Of a stretch of 8,860 nucleotides of DNA, positions 1 to 6,339 are shown piece by piece. A model generated the notes under the pieces. The model was given only the letters and a program-made list of their open reading frames with translations, did not search any database and was not told the DNA's origin. Numbering within the stretch: the first letter of the stretch is position 1; each line of letters starts with the position of its first letter. The position numbers and the translations under genes were made by a program. This stretch comes from an uncultured bacterium (lineage in GTDB: Bacteria; Patescibacteriota; Dojkabacteria; B142; OLB20): NCBI GenBank assembly GCA_937889205.1, contig CALARN010000041.1, positions 1 to 8,860 of the forward strand, read 5' to 3'.

Positions 1-1
1 A

Positions 2-1090
2 GAAGCAACATTAAAACAAGGCTCTGAAGAGTATCAAGCTGTAAGTATGACTGGCATAATTTTAAATCCAAAAACTGGTGCTATTATGGCTATGGCGAAC
101 TTCCCCAATTTTGACCCTAATGAATACTACAAAGTGACCGATGGAAATGATTTTGGGAATAAAGCTATTTCTACTCCATATGAAATTGGCTCTGTTGCAA
201 AAATATTTACACTATCTGCAGCAATTGATTCTGGCAAAATAACTCCTGATACTGTTATTTTACCGACCGGCCACAATGGCTGCGAAATCATTTCGCCTGA
301 TTCACAACCGGGAGATAGGTGTTTTGTACCGGCCGAACAAAGAAAAGATAATCGTATTATTGATTGCATCTGTACCTATAATCGTAAGCCAGTAACTAGA
401 ACCTTAACAGCATTAGATGCTATTAAAGGTTCAGATAACATTGCTTTTCGACACATTGCTTTAACGATGAGCTATCCTGAATACTATGATTATTTAGTAA
501 AATTCGGTATTGGTAAGGCTACGCAAGTTGATTTAGCAGGAGAGTCTTATGCTAATTTCAAAGACCTGTCTAAGTGGAATTATGCCGATCAAGCAGTGTA
601 TTCTTACGGTCATGGATACTCTATGACACCTTTGCAAACAGCTATGGCCGTCGCTGCAATTGCTAATGATGGTAAACGCATGCAGCCATATATTGTTTCA
701 AAAGTTATCGATGCCGATGATAAAGTGACAGAATTTCAACCAAAAGTTGTTGAACAAGTAGTAACCCCTGAAACTGCAAAAACAGTTGGTTTAATGTTAC
801 ATGAAGTATATTTAGGGCAGTTGATTGAAAAGCAGTTTAAACCTTTATCAAGGTATAACATTGGTTTAAAATCTGGAACGGCCTTGATCCCCTATACTGA
901 TAGAGCTGGTTATTCCAGCGAAATTAATGCTACCTTTGTAGGCTATGATGCATCTTCTGATGGAAAGTTTTTAATGCTAATAAAAATCGAAAAGCCTGGT
1001 ATTGGTGATCTTTCGTATTATAATGCTAGAATACTATGGCTTGAAACCTTTGATGCTATTAAAGAGTATTTGAATTTGCGGCAATATTAG
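2..1090 (+). CDS. Class B penicillin-binding protein (FtsI/PBP2-type transpeptidase), 5' truncated by window edge
   Basis: This is the C-terminal transpeptidase domain of a class B penicillin-binding protein, which cross-links peptidoglycan stem peptides outside the membrane. The frame is open from base 2, and the 15 residues before the first ATG (47) already read like family sequence, so that ATG is internal and the true start lies upstream. Numbering from that Met, the family motif around NPKTGAIMAM is at 7-16, the nucleophile motif SVAK (SxxK) at 49-52, SDN (SxN) at 129-131 and KSGT (KTG box) at 275-278. All three catalytic boxes are intact, so an active enzyme is expected. The stretch between SxxK and SxN is about 80 residues, longer than the roughly 50 in E. 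coli FtsI, and holds four cysteines (79, 92, 107, 109). The C-terminus is complete and ends in TAG. It is followed by the mur genes on the same strand, as in division and cell-wall clusters. FtsI and PBP2 cannot be separated without the N-terminal half. Confidence 0.93.
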   Translation, partial: EATLKQGSEEYQAVSMTGIILNPKTGAIMAMANFPNFDPNEYYKVTDGNDFGNKAISTPYEIGSVAKIFTLSAAIDSGKITPDTVILPTGHNGCEIISPDSQPGDRCFVPAEQRKDNRIIDCICTYNRKPVTRTLTALDAIKGSDNIAFRHIALTMSYPEYYDYLVKFGIGKATQVDLAGESYANFKDLSKWNYADQAVYSYGHGYSMTPLQTAMAVAAIANDGKRMQPYIVSKVIDADDKVTEFQPKVVEQVVTPETAKTVGLMLHEVYLGQLIEKQFKPLSRYNIGLKSGTALIPYTDRAGYSSEINATFVGYDASSDGKFLMLIKIEKPGIGDLSYYNARILWLETFDAIKEYLNLRQY

Positions 1091-1133
1091 TAGTAAGTAT
1101 CCGTTGTAACTTTCGTTAATTAATTGTAAATTC

Positions 1134-1142
1134 TGATAAGAT
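1134..1142 (+). promoter_or_regulatory. Weak extended -10 element upstream of murA-like gene
   Basis: The 73-nt gap between the PBP gene and the murA-like gene contains TGaTAAGAT, an extended -10 element with four of six consensus -10 bases, 21 nt before the ATG. A poor -35 (TTCGTT, 1112-1117) lies 19 nt upstream. The same TGnTAnnAT layout precedes the tRNA-Gly and flavoprotein genes in this window, which gives modest support. No Shine-Dalgarno sequence is visible before the ATG. This could be a second promoter for the mur genes, or chance in AT-rich DNA. Confidence 0.25.
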
Positions 1143-1163
1143 AAATTTTTAAAAACTTTATGC

Positions 1164-2450
1164 ATGGCTACTTATAAAATTGTTGGTGGAAATCCATTAA
1201 ATGGCGTAATTGACCCTGTGCCAAATAAAAATTCAATTTTAAAACTTATTCCTGCCGCATTGTTAACAGATGAGCCAGTGATTATTCATAATGTGCCCTT
1301 ATCTAGCGACGTGAGAACCATGTTAAAGATTGTGAAGCAGCTTGGTGGCAAGGTAAGTTACTTAGATGGAGGTAATACAGTTAAAATAGTAGCTGCTGGT
1401 TTGAATACTTATGAAATTGACCCGGAATTGTCACAAAAAGTAAAAGCTTCTGTGATGTTTATGGGACCGCTACTAATTAGGTTTAAAAAAGCTTACATGC
1501 CCATACCTGGTGGCTGCAAGCTTGGTACAAGGCCACTTGATGCTTTTATTGATAATATGGTGCAAATGGGTGCCAAATATGTTCGTGAAAAGGGTTACTT
1601 TATCGAAGCTGATAACGTAAAGGCACAAAGAATTTGGTCGTGGTTTCCAAGTGTTACAGGTACTGAAAACTCAATACTGCTTGCTGTATTAACCAAAGGA
1701 GTTTCAGAAATTTACAATGCTGCGTCAGAGCCACATACTCAAGACTTGTGCAACATGCTCAATGCAATGGGTGCAAAAATTAGTGGTATTGGTTCAAATA
1801 AGCTAATTATTGAGGGCGTTGAGAAGTTACACGGAACAGAGTGGTCGGTCATTCCAGATCATCTCGACATTGGTGCGTATATTGCAGCAGCTGCGATGAC
1901 TAAAGGTGAAATCACCATTAATAATGCCATTGTTGAGCATATGGATATTTTCTTGCAATTTTTTGAGAAGATTGGAGTAAAGGTTAAAGTTAATAACGAT
2001 GGGACAATTACTGTTCCAGCCAAGCAGAAACTAGAATGCGAGTTAACTGTAAGGGGGGATATTTTTGATGTAAAAACATTTGCTTGGCCATTTTTGCCAC
2101 CTGATTTTGTGCATGTAGCAGTTGTAGCGGCACTTAAAGCAAAAGGTAGCATGATATTTCATAATTCGTTCTATGAATATGGGTTTTTCTTCATTGAAGA
2201 ATTAGCCAAGATGAAAGCTAAGGTTATTATGGCCGATCCACATAGAATTATTACTTTTGGCCCAACAGAATTTAAGGCGGCTAAGATTATTGCTCCAAAT
2301 ATTATTCAGGCAACGATGGCTCTATTTTTAGCAGCTTTATCTGCTGAGGGGACTACAATTTTAGAAGATACTGAAGACTCGTTAATGCGTCGTTATCCTG
2401 ATTTGCTTGTTAATTTTCAAAAATTAGGCGCTAACATTGAAAAAATATAA
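1164..2450 (+). CDS. murA: Divergent MurA-family enolpyruvyl transferase (UDP-GlcNAc 1-carboxyvinyltransferase-like)
   Basis: This is a 428-residue protein of the MurA/EPSP-synthase fold with the usual length of MurA. MurA transfers enolpyruvate from phosphoenolpyruvate to UDP-GlcNAc, the first committed step of peptidoglycan synthesis, in the cytoplasm. Recalled E. coli MurA aligns end to end. The Lys-Asn pair is present (K22-N23), the catalytic loop PGGCKLGTRP keeps the Cys (C118, E. coli C115) and Arg (R123, E. coli R120), the general base Asp is at D314 (E. coli D305), and the C-terminal Arg is at R409 (E. coli R397) just before LGANIEKI. Several normally invariant positions differ: E. 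coli R91 is K94, R331 is G340 (ENRF becomes EYGF), R371 aligns with Q382, and H125 is F. It is therefore either a MurA with altered chemistry or a paralog alongside a standard MurA elsewhere in the genome. The Cys predicts a fosfomycin-reactive site if the pocket still forms. The ATG at 1164 gives the standard N-terminus. The MurF-like gene follows after 15 nt. Confidence 0.85.
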   Translation: MATYKIVGGNPLNGVIDPVPNKNSILKLIPAALLTDEPVIIHNVPLSSDVRTMLKIVKQLGGKVSYLDGGNTVKIVAAGLNTYEIDPELSQKVKASVMFMGPLLIRFKKAYMPIPGGCKLGTRPLDAFIDNMVQMGAKYVREKGYFIEADNVKAQRIWSWFPSVTGTENSILLAVLTKGVSEIYNAASEPHTQDLCNMLNAMGAKISGIGSNKLIIEGVEKLHGTEWSVIPDHLDIGAYIAAAAMTKGEITINNAIVEHMDIFLQFFEKIGVKVKVNNDGTITVPAKQKLECELTVRGDIFDVKTFAWPFLPPDFVHVAVVAALKAKGSMIFHNSFYEYGFFFIEELAKMKAKVIMADPHRIITFGPTEFKAAKIIAPNIIQATMALFLAALSAEGTTILEDTEDSLMRRYPDLLVNFQKLGANIEKI

Positions 2451-2465
2451 TTTAGCAATATTGAT

Positions 2466-3239
2466 ATGATATTTAGGAAACTATTAAAAAATTTGCTAGC
2501 AAATTTAGCAACATGGGCTTTAAAAAAACATAAAATTAAGCTAGTAGTAGTTTCCGGGTGGTATGCTACAGAAACAGCTCGTGAGCTTTGTTATGCAGTT
2601 ATTGGGGTGAAGCATGAAGTAAGAAGAATCAATAAAAATCCTTGGTGGGATTTTTCTATACCACTGGCAGTTTTAGGTTATAAAGATGAACGCAGAAATC
2701 CACTTGCTTGGTTGTGGCTTATGATTAAAGCTTCTTTATTGTTAACCTTTGGGAAAGCTAATCCACATACATTAATCTTGAATCTTAATTATGCTCATGC
2801 TGATACTGTGCGTTATTGGTCAAGTTTAATTAAACCGCAAGTATTGATGATTCATAATTTTAAAGAGGAACATAGGTTACTTAAACAAATGATAAAGGCA
2901 ACCAAGCAAATAAACGGCACAATAATAATTCAACAGCAAGACTTCGTGAAGTTAAGTAAAAATTTATTAGCGTATGATAATGTCTTCACTGTTGGCAATG
3001 AAGCAGAAGCACATATAGTAATAAGTAAGAACTCCAACAAAGATATTAGCTTTAAGTATAAGTCACAAGAATATACTTTGAAAACTACGACTATGCCGGG
3101 TATTAGTGCAGAACTACTTGCTTGTAGCTTAGCCGTTGCTATTACAGAAGGGGTCGAGCCCCACGATGCTCTATATGGTATGGTAAAATACCCTACAAGT
3201 AGTCAATTACTTAGTAAGTTGAGATCGGGGCTACTATAA
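2466..3239 (+). CDS. Degenerate MurF-like protein lacking the P-loop and C-terminal domain (probable pseudoenzyme)
   Basis: This 257-residue protein resembles the first part of MurF ligases of the type I associate with Patescibacteria. MurF adds D-Ala-D-Ala to the UDP-MurNAc-tripeptide using ATP. The match is by remembered family pattern: a basic, hydrophobic N-terminal helix (about 3-24), then a strand and glycine where the P-loop should be (28-40), YAV with a basic stretch (43-54), and IPLAVLGYK (65-73) aligning with the family VPLTILG. GTIII (151-155) aligns with the usual nucleotide-domain strand, and PG (211-212) with the family G-x-H segment. The ATP-binding motif TGxxGKTS reads SGWYATET (30-37), without the Lys. 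The acidic Mg2+-binding EMG segment reads NLN (106-108). The protein stops at the domain boundary where the roughly 150-residue C-terminal ligase domain should begin, and the 93 nt downstream have no room for it. ATP-driven ligation therefore looks impossible. The frame is clean and evenly coding, so it looks maintained rather than decaying. It may act as a scaffold or regulator; this is inference. Confidence 0.7.
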   Translation: MIFRKLLKNLLANLATWALKKHKIKLVVVSGWYATETARELCYAVIGVKHEVRRINKNPWWDFSIPLAVLGYKDERRNPLAWLWLMIKASLLLTFGKANPHTLILNLNYAHADTVRYWSSLIKPQVLMIHNFKEEHRLLKQMIKATKQINGTIIIQQQDFVKLSKNLLAYDNVFTVGNEAEAHIVISKNSNKDISFKYKSQEYTLKTTTMPGISAELLACSLAVAITEGVEPHDALYGMVKYPTSSQLLSKLRSGLL

Positions 3240-3332
3240 TTTTAATGTTAGATAAAAAATATCAAGAAAATAGCAACAGTAAAAATCGAAGAATTTCTCA
3301 AAAAAGAGCAATATTCACAAAAAGATTTTGCT

Positions 3333-3863
3333 ATGATTTATCAGATATTTCAGAGCAAAGTACTAGATTTTCTATCTAAAAAGGTTTCTAATCGTGAAAT
3401 TGCAGAAGATCTAACTTCAGAAGTATTTGAGAAAATATGGCGAACTATTAACGATTTTCAGTGGCAAGGTATTAATATTTCCGCTTGGATTTTTCGTATA
3501 GCTAGAAATCATCTGATTGATTACTATCGTAAGCAGAATAAATACAAAAATGATAAATCACTTGATGAAATTATTAATATCGTTGAGTCAACTGCACCAG
3601 GAGCTGATTTTGAAATCGAAAGAGAAGAAGAAGATGTGCAGCTTTTCAATGCTATTAAAGAACTGGCAGAAGACGATCAATATCTGATTTATTATAAATT
3701 CTATGAAGAGATGAGTAATAGTAAGATAGCTGAGGTCACGGGGATGACTGAAACAAATATCGGTACGAAATTACACCGTATTCGAAAGAAGCTAGCGAAA
3801 ATTATTAATACGCAAAATAAAAATGGGCAGCTCGCAAAAACTCAAAACAGTTCTGAAAAATAA
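3333..3863 (+). CDS. ECF-type RNA polymerase sigma factor (sigma-70 family)
   Basis: This small sigma-70 family protein (176 residues from this ATG) would direct RNA polymerase to a specific promoter set. Region 2 spans about 1-70, with the core-binding segment EIAEDLTSEVFEKIW (22-36) and the DNA-melting and -10 recognition segment ISAWIFRIARNHLIDYYRK (49-67). An acidic linker (about 77-102) leads to region 4 (about 103-158), with the helix-turn-helix around MSNSKIAEVTGMTETNIGTKLHRIRKKL. There are no membrane segments and no adjacent anti-sigma gene. The start is uncertain. The frame stays open 27 codons upstream, to the stop at 3249-3251, and reads plausibly (KKEQYSQKDFA directly before the Met), matching the start of ECF region 2.1, but it contains no ATG, GTG or TTG. 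An ATG at 3245 in another frame could join it through a one-base shift at the A6 run 3254-3259. The gene sits inside the mur cluster, and its last 41 nt overlap the start of murE. Confidence 0.85.
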   Translation: MIYQIFQSKVLDFLSKKVSNREIAEDLTSEVFEKIWRTINDFQWQGINISAWIFRIARNHLIDYYRKQNKYKNDKSLDEIINIVESTAPGADFEIEREEEDVQLFNAIKELAEDDQYLIYYKFYEEMSNSKIAEVTGMTETNIGTKLHRIRKKLAKIINTQNKNGQLAKTQNSSEK

Positions 3864-5172
3864 AATTCATGCTCTGCAATCAATAAAGGCAAATATTGAA
3901 CACGGGTTTCCTTATCGTAAACTTAATATAATCGGTGTAACAGGTACTAATGGTAAAACAACTACCACCCAAATGATTTATCATATTCTCAAAGAAAATG
4001 GTTTAAAAACTGGCTACATGTCAACAATATCAGCAAAAATTGGTGATCAAGAGCTAGATACTGGTTTTCATGTTACTACGCCCGACCCTTGGTTGGTACC
4101 TAAATTTTTAAAGATGATGGTAGCTGCAGGAATAGAATTTGTAGTGGTAGAATCGACCTCACAGGGGCTAGAACAGAATCGTTTATGGGGAGTTGAGTAC
4201 GAGGCTGTAACTATAACAAATATCCAGTCAGACCACCTAGATTATCATAAAACATGGGAGAATTATGCACAGGCCAAATTTAGAATTGTAAAGAAATTAA
4301 AAACTGGCGGATTAGCTGTATTTAACAAAGACGATAATGCGGTAAATTGGTTAAAACAGCAGCTAGCCATGCTTAAAAAAGACATTAAACAAATTTGGTA
4401 TTCAAAAGCAGATGTGACAGATAAAAAGAAGTCTTTAACTGGGTATGAATTTTGCTTAGAGGGTGTAGATTTTAAATTGCCCCTACTTGGTGATTATAAT
4501 CTCGAAAATGCCCTTGCAGCAATTAGAATCTGTGAAAAATACTTGCCGCTTAAAGATATTGCGGCAGCTTTAGCTAGCTTCCCTACCCCTGTTGGCAGAA
4601 TGGAGGTTATTAGACAAAGGCCTTTTACTGTTATTGTAGATTTTGCTCATACTCCTGAAGCCTTAGAGGCTGCATTGCAAAGTGTTGTAGAGTTGAAAAA
4701 TAAAGAGGCAAAAATTATTACTGTTTTTGGCTGTGCAGGCAAAAGAGATGTTGCAAGAAGAACTATGGGAGCTGTGTCTGCTAGACTCTCTGATGTCACC
4801 ATTTTAACAGCTGAAGATCCTCGTGATGAAATTCTTGCAGATATTAATCATGAAATATTTAAATATGGGCAAGAACATAATGCAGAAATGGTTGCCGAGT
4901 TTGCAAACAATGAGCAATGGAAAGCGCAAAATGTTGATAGTCTAAAAATTAAAGTGCAAGAAGCTATAAGTAAACACAAAAAACCTTTTATTGCATTTAA
5001 CGAAGATAGTGTCCAAAGCAGAAGAGATGCAATTGCTTGTGCTTTAAGTTTAGCTGATGCACAAGATATTGTGTTTGTAACCGGTAAGGCACATGAGCAA
5101 AGTCTTTGTTTTAATGAAACAGAATTTGCTTGGGATGATCGTGTAGAAGTTAAAACTTTCTTAGAAAAATAA
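3823..5172 (+). CDS. murE: MurE-type Mur ligase (UDP-MurNAc-tripeptide synthetase family), short N-terminus
   Basis: This 449-residue ATP-dependent Mur ligase adds the third, usually diamino, acid to UDP-MurNAc-L-Ala-D-Glu in the cytoplasm. The P-loop GVTGTNGKTTT is at 38-48, TTPDP at 85-89, the metal-binding segment VESTSQGL at 109-116 (the usual His is Gln), SDHLDYH at 136-142, the probable carbamylated Lys at K152, GRME at 258-261, DFAHTPEAL at 273-281, GCAGKRD at 303-309, the amino-acid pocket EDPRDE at 331-336 and GKAHE at 421-425. The Arg of EDPR matches the DNPR motif of meso-diaminopimelate MurE enzymes, but the first two positions differ, so the amino acid is not certain. In E. coli MurE the P-loop lies beyond residue 100; here it starts at 38, so the N-terminal UDP-substrate-binding domain is missing or reduced. 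No in-frame start codon lies between this ATG and the P-loop, so 3823 is the likely start despite the 41-nt overlap with the sigma gene, which suggests translational coupling. The tail overlaps the convergent MFS gene by 12 nt. Confidence 0.9.
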   Translation: MGSSQKLKTVLKNKIHALQSIKANIEHGFPYRKLNIIGVTGTNGKTTTTQMIYHILKENGLKTGYMSTISAKIGDQELDTGFHVTTPDPWLVPKFLKMMVAAGIEFVVVESTSQGLEQNRLWGVEYEAVTITNIQSDHLDYHKTWENYAQAKFRIVKKLKTGGLAVFNKDDNAVNWLKQQLAMLKKDIKQIWYSKADVTDKKKSLTGYEFCLEGVDFKLPLLGDYNLENALAAIRICEKYLPLKDIAAALASFPTPVGRMEVIRQRPFTVIVDFAHTPEALEAALQSVVELKNKEAKIITVFGCAGKRDVARRTMGAVSARLSDVTILTAEDPRDEILADINHEIFKYGQEHNAEMVAEFANNEQWKAQNVDSLKIKVQEAISKHKKPFIAFNEDSVQSRRDAIACALSLADAQDIVFVTGKAHEQSLCFNETEFAWDDRVEVKTFLEK

Positions 5173-6279
5173 AGTTGTTAGAGCTGCTAAGCCTGAGAAT
5201 ATTAATACTGCAGGCCACCCTACGAATATCGCTAAGATGACAAGCACAGTTATGATTAGTGCGGATATTAGATTTAAAGTTAGCTCTCTAACAAATAGCT
5301 TTTCTTCAAGCATGTTTTCTTGTCCTGTACGATTAATGAGATCATAATCGATGACACTAATTACTTGGTTGCGCGAATCAGTTGTAAGTTGATTGATTGT
5401 ATTGTTAATAGCAATAGCTACAGGTGTATTAATTAACAGTCTTGAAAACCAGACTAAGCTTGTAATTATTCCGTCGGCTTTAAGAATTTTGAGCCGATTC
5501 CATCTATCGATAAACTTACCAAAAGTCCAACTAAATGCGAAACTCAGAATATTTACTACGGTTAGTAAAATACCAAAACTTAAGAAGCTACCTTGTAGTG
5601 CCATAAATACATAAAGATTCCAAAATCTCTCTTTATTTTGACCATCATTAATTACTAATAATTGAATATCTCTTTTTGTAGATTTGAGCTTTAATAAATT
5701 TAATGAATATCCAGTAAAAGCATATTTAAAATTTGGCAGAAATATTAATGGGAAAATTGAAATTACAAACGCAAATGCTGCCACGATTGCCATACCAAGT
5801 AACCCCCAAGTATTTGATACTAATCCTCCAAGTAATGGAGTTATCATTGAAAATAATATTGTAATAGCATGAAATTTCCCCATTTCTTCACCTCTATGTT
5901 TCGCCTCTGTAAACTTATTCATAAAGTAATGGTAAGGTATGTTATAAAAAGCTCTAGCTAGACTGAAAGTGATTAGCCAAAGAATAAATAGGACAATGCG
6001 GTTTGATTGATTTGCCCCACTTAAAATTGCAAATGAAATGGCAAATAATAGTATTGAAGTAATCATACTATTTCTGACTCCAAATTTACCAAAGAGTTTA
6101 ATAAAGACAGAAATAAATAATGAATATAAAATATTTGATACTGCAAGATTACCAAGGGCAGCGGTGATAGAATTATCGAATAATAAATATATAAAAACAG
6201 TACCAAATACATTCCCCAAATTGAATGCAAGTTCGAATAGAGCTCTATTTATTGAAAAGGCAAATAATTGTTTATTCAT
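5161..6279 (-). CDS. MFS-type membrane transporter, substrate unknown
   Basis: This is an integral membrane protein of 372 residues from the ATG at 6279, the length of a compact Major Facilitator Superfamily transporter. Hydrophobic segments fill most of it, about six before and five or six after a polar central loop (roughly residues 182-217). RGEEMGKF precedes a membrane segment with TPLLGGL, resembling the MFS loop and helix 5 pattern. GKFIDRWNRLKIL in the second half resembles the repeated MFS motif A (G-x-x-x-D-R-x-x-R). The C-terminus is two strongly hydrophobic helices with almost no tail. Reading can extend to a TTG at 6339, but that adds 20 residues overlapping the divergent miaA gene, and MNKQLFAF followed by the first membrane helix is the more natural start. 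It converges on murE and diverges from miaA. The family exports or imports small molecules with ion gradients; nothing here shows the substrate. Lipid II flippases of the MurJ type belong to a different superfamily, so a cell-wall role is not implied. Confidence 0.8.
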   Translation of the reverse strand: MNKQLFAFSINRALFELAFNLGNVFGTVFIYLLFDNSITAALGNLAVSNILYSLFISVFIKLFGKFGVRNSMITSILLFAISFAILSGANQSNRIVLFILWLITFSLARAFYNIPYHYFMNKFTEAKHRGEEMGKFHAITILFSMITPLLGGLVSNTWGLLGMAIVAAFAFVISIFPLIFLPNFKYAFTGYSLNLLKLKSTKRDIQLLVINDGQNKERFWNLYVFMALQGSFLSFGILLTVVNILSFAFSWTFGKFIDRWNRLKILKADGIITSLVWFSRLLINTPVAIAINNTINQLTTDSRNQVISVIDYDLINRTGQENMLEEKLFVRELTLNLISALIITVLVILAIFVGWPAVLIFSGLAALTTLFF

Positions 6280-6297
6280 CGTTATGCAATGTATAAT
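6268..6297 (+). promoter_or_regulatory. Candidate promoter for miaA
   Basis: A perfect -10 hexamer TATAAT (6292-6297) lies 18 nt after a half-consensus -35, TTGTTT (6268-6273). Transcription would start near 6304, leaving a leader of about 26 nt before the TTG start of miaA. The -35 lies within the first codons of the minus-strand MFS gene, so the two divergent genes would share overlapping control DNA. Confidence 0.45.
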
Positions 6298-6311
6298 TAC
6301 GGCAGTTGTAG

Positions 6312-6339
6312 ATAATAGCTTAACAAATATTGAAAACAA
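6312..6339 (-). promoter_or_regulatory. Candidate promoter for the MFS gene (divergent, overlapping miaA)
   Basis: On the minus strand, TTGTTT (6339-6334) and TATTAT (6317-6312) are spaced 16 nt apart and would start transcription near 6305, about 26 nt before the ATG at 6279. The -35 lies inside the first codons of miaA. With the plus-strand promoter at 6268-6297 this makes a face-to-face pair whose start points nearly coincide, so polymerases could interfere. The hexamers are AT-rich, so chance matches are possible. Confidence 0.35.

Noticed and set aside
127..369. Minus-strand frame of 80 codons
   Set aside because: It lies wholly opposite the conserved transpeptidase domain, has no recognisable domain, and its composition follows from the opposite strand.
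1859..2152. Minus-strand frame of 97 codons
   Set aside because: It is opposite the conserved second half of the MurA-like gene and shows no protein-family pattern.
2446..2451. Perfect TATAAT just before the MurF-like gene
   Set aside because: It overlaps the murA stop codon and has no convincing -35. The 15-nt gap between genes suggests co-transcription, and such hexamers occur by chance in AT-rich DNA.
3245..3379. 44-codon plus-strand frame starting just after the MurF-like gene
   Set aside because: It ends inside the sigma gene and has no domain; it matters only as a possible out-of-frame start for the sigma factor.
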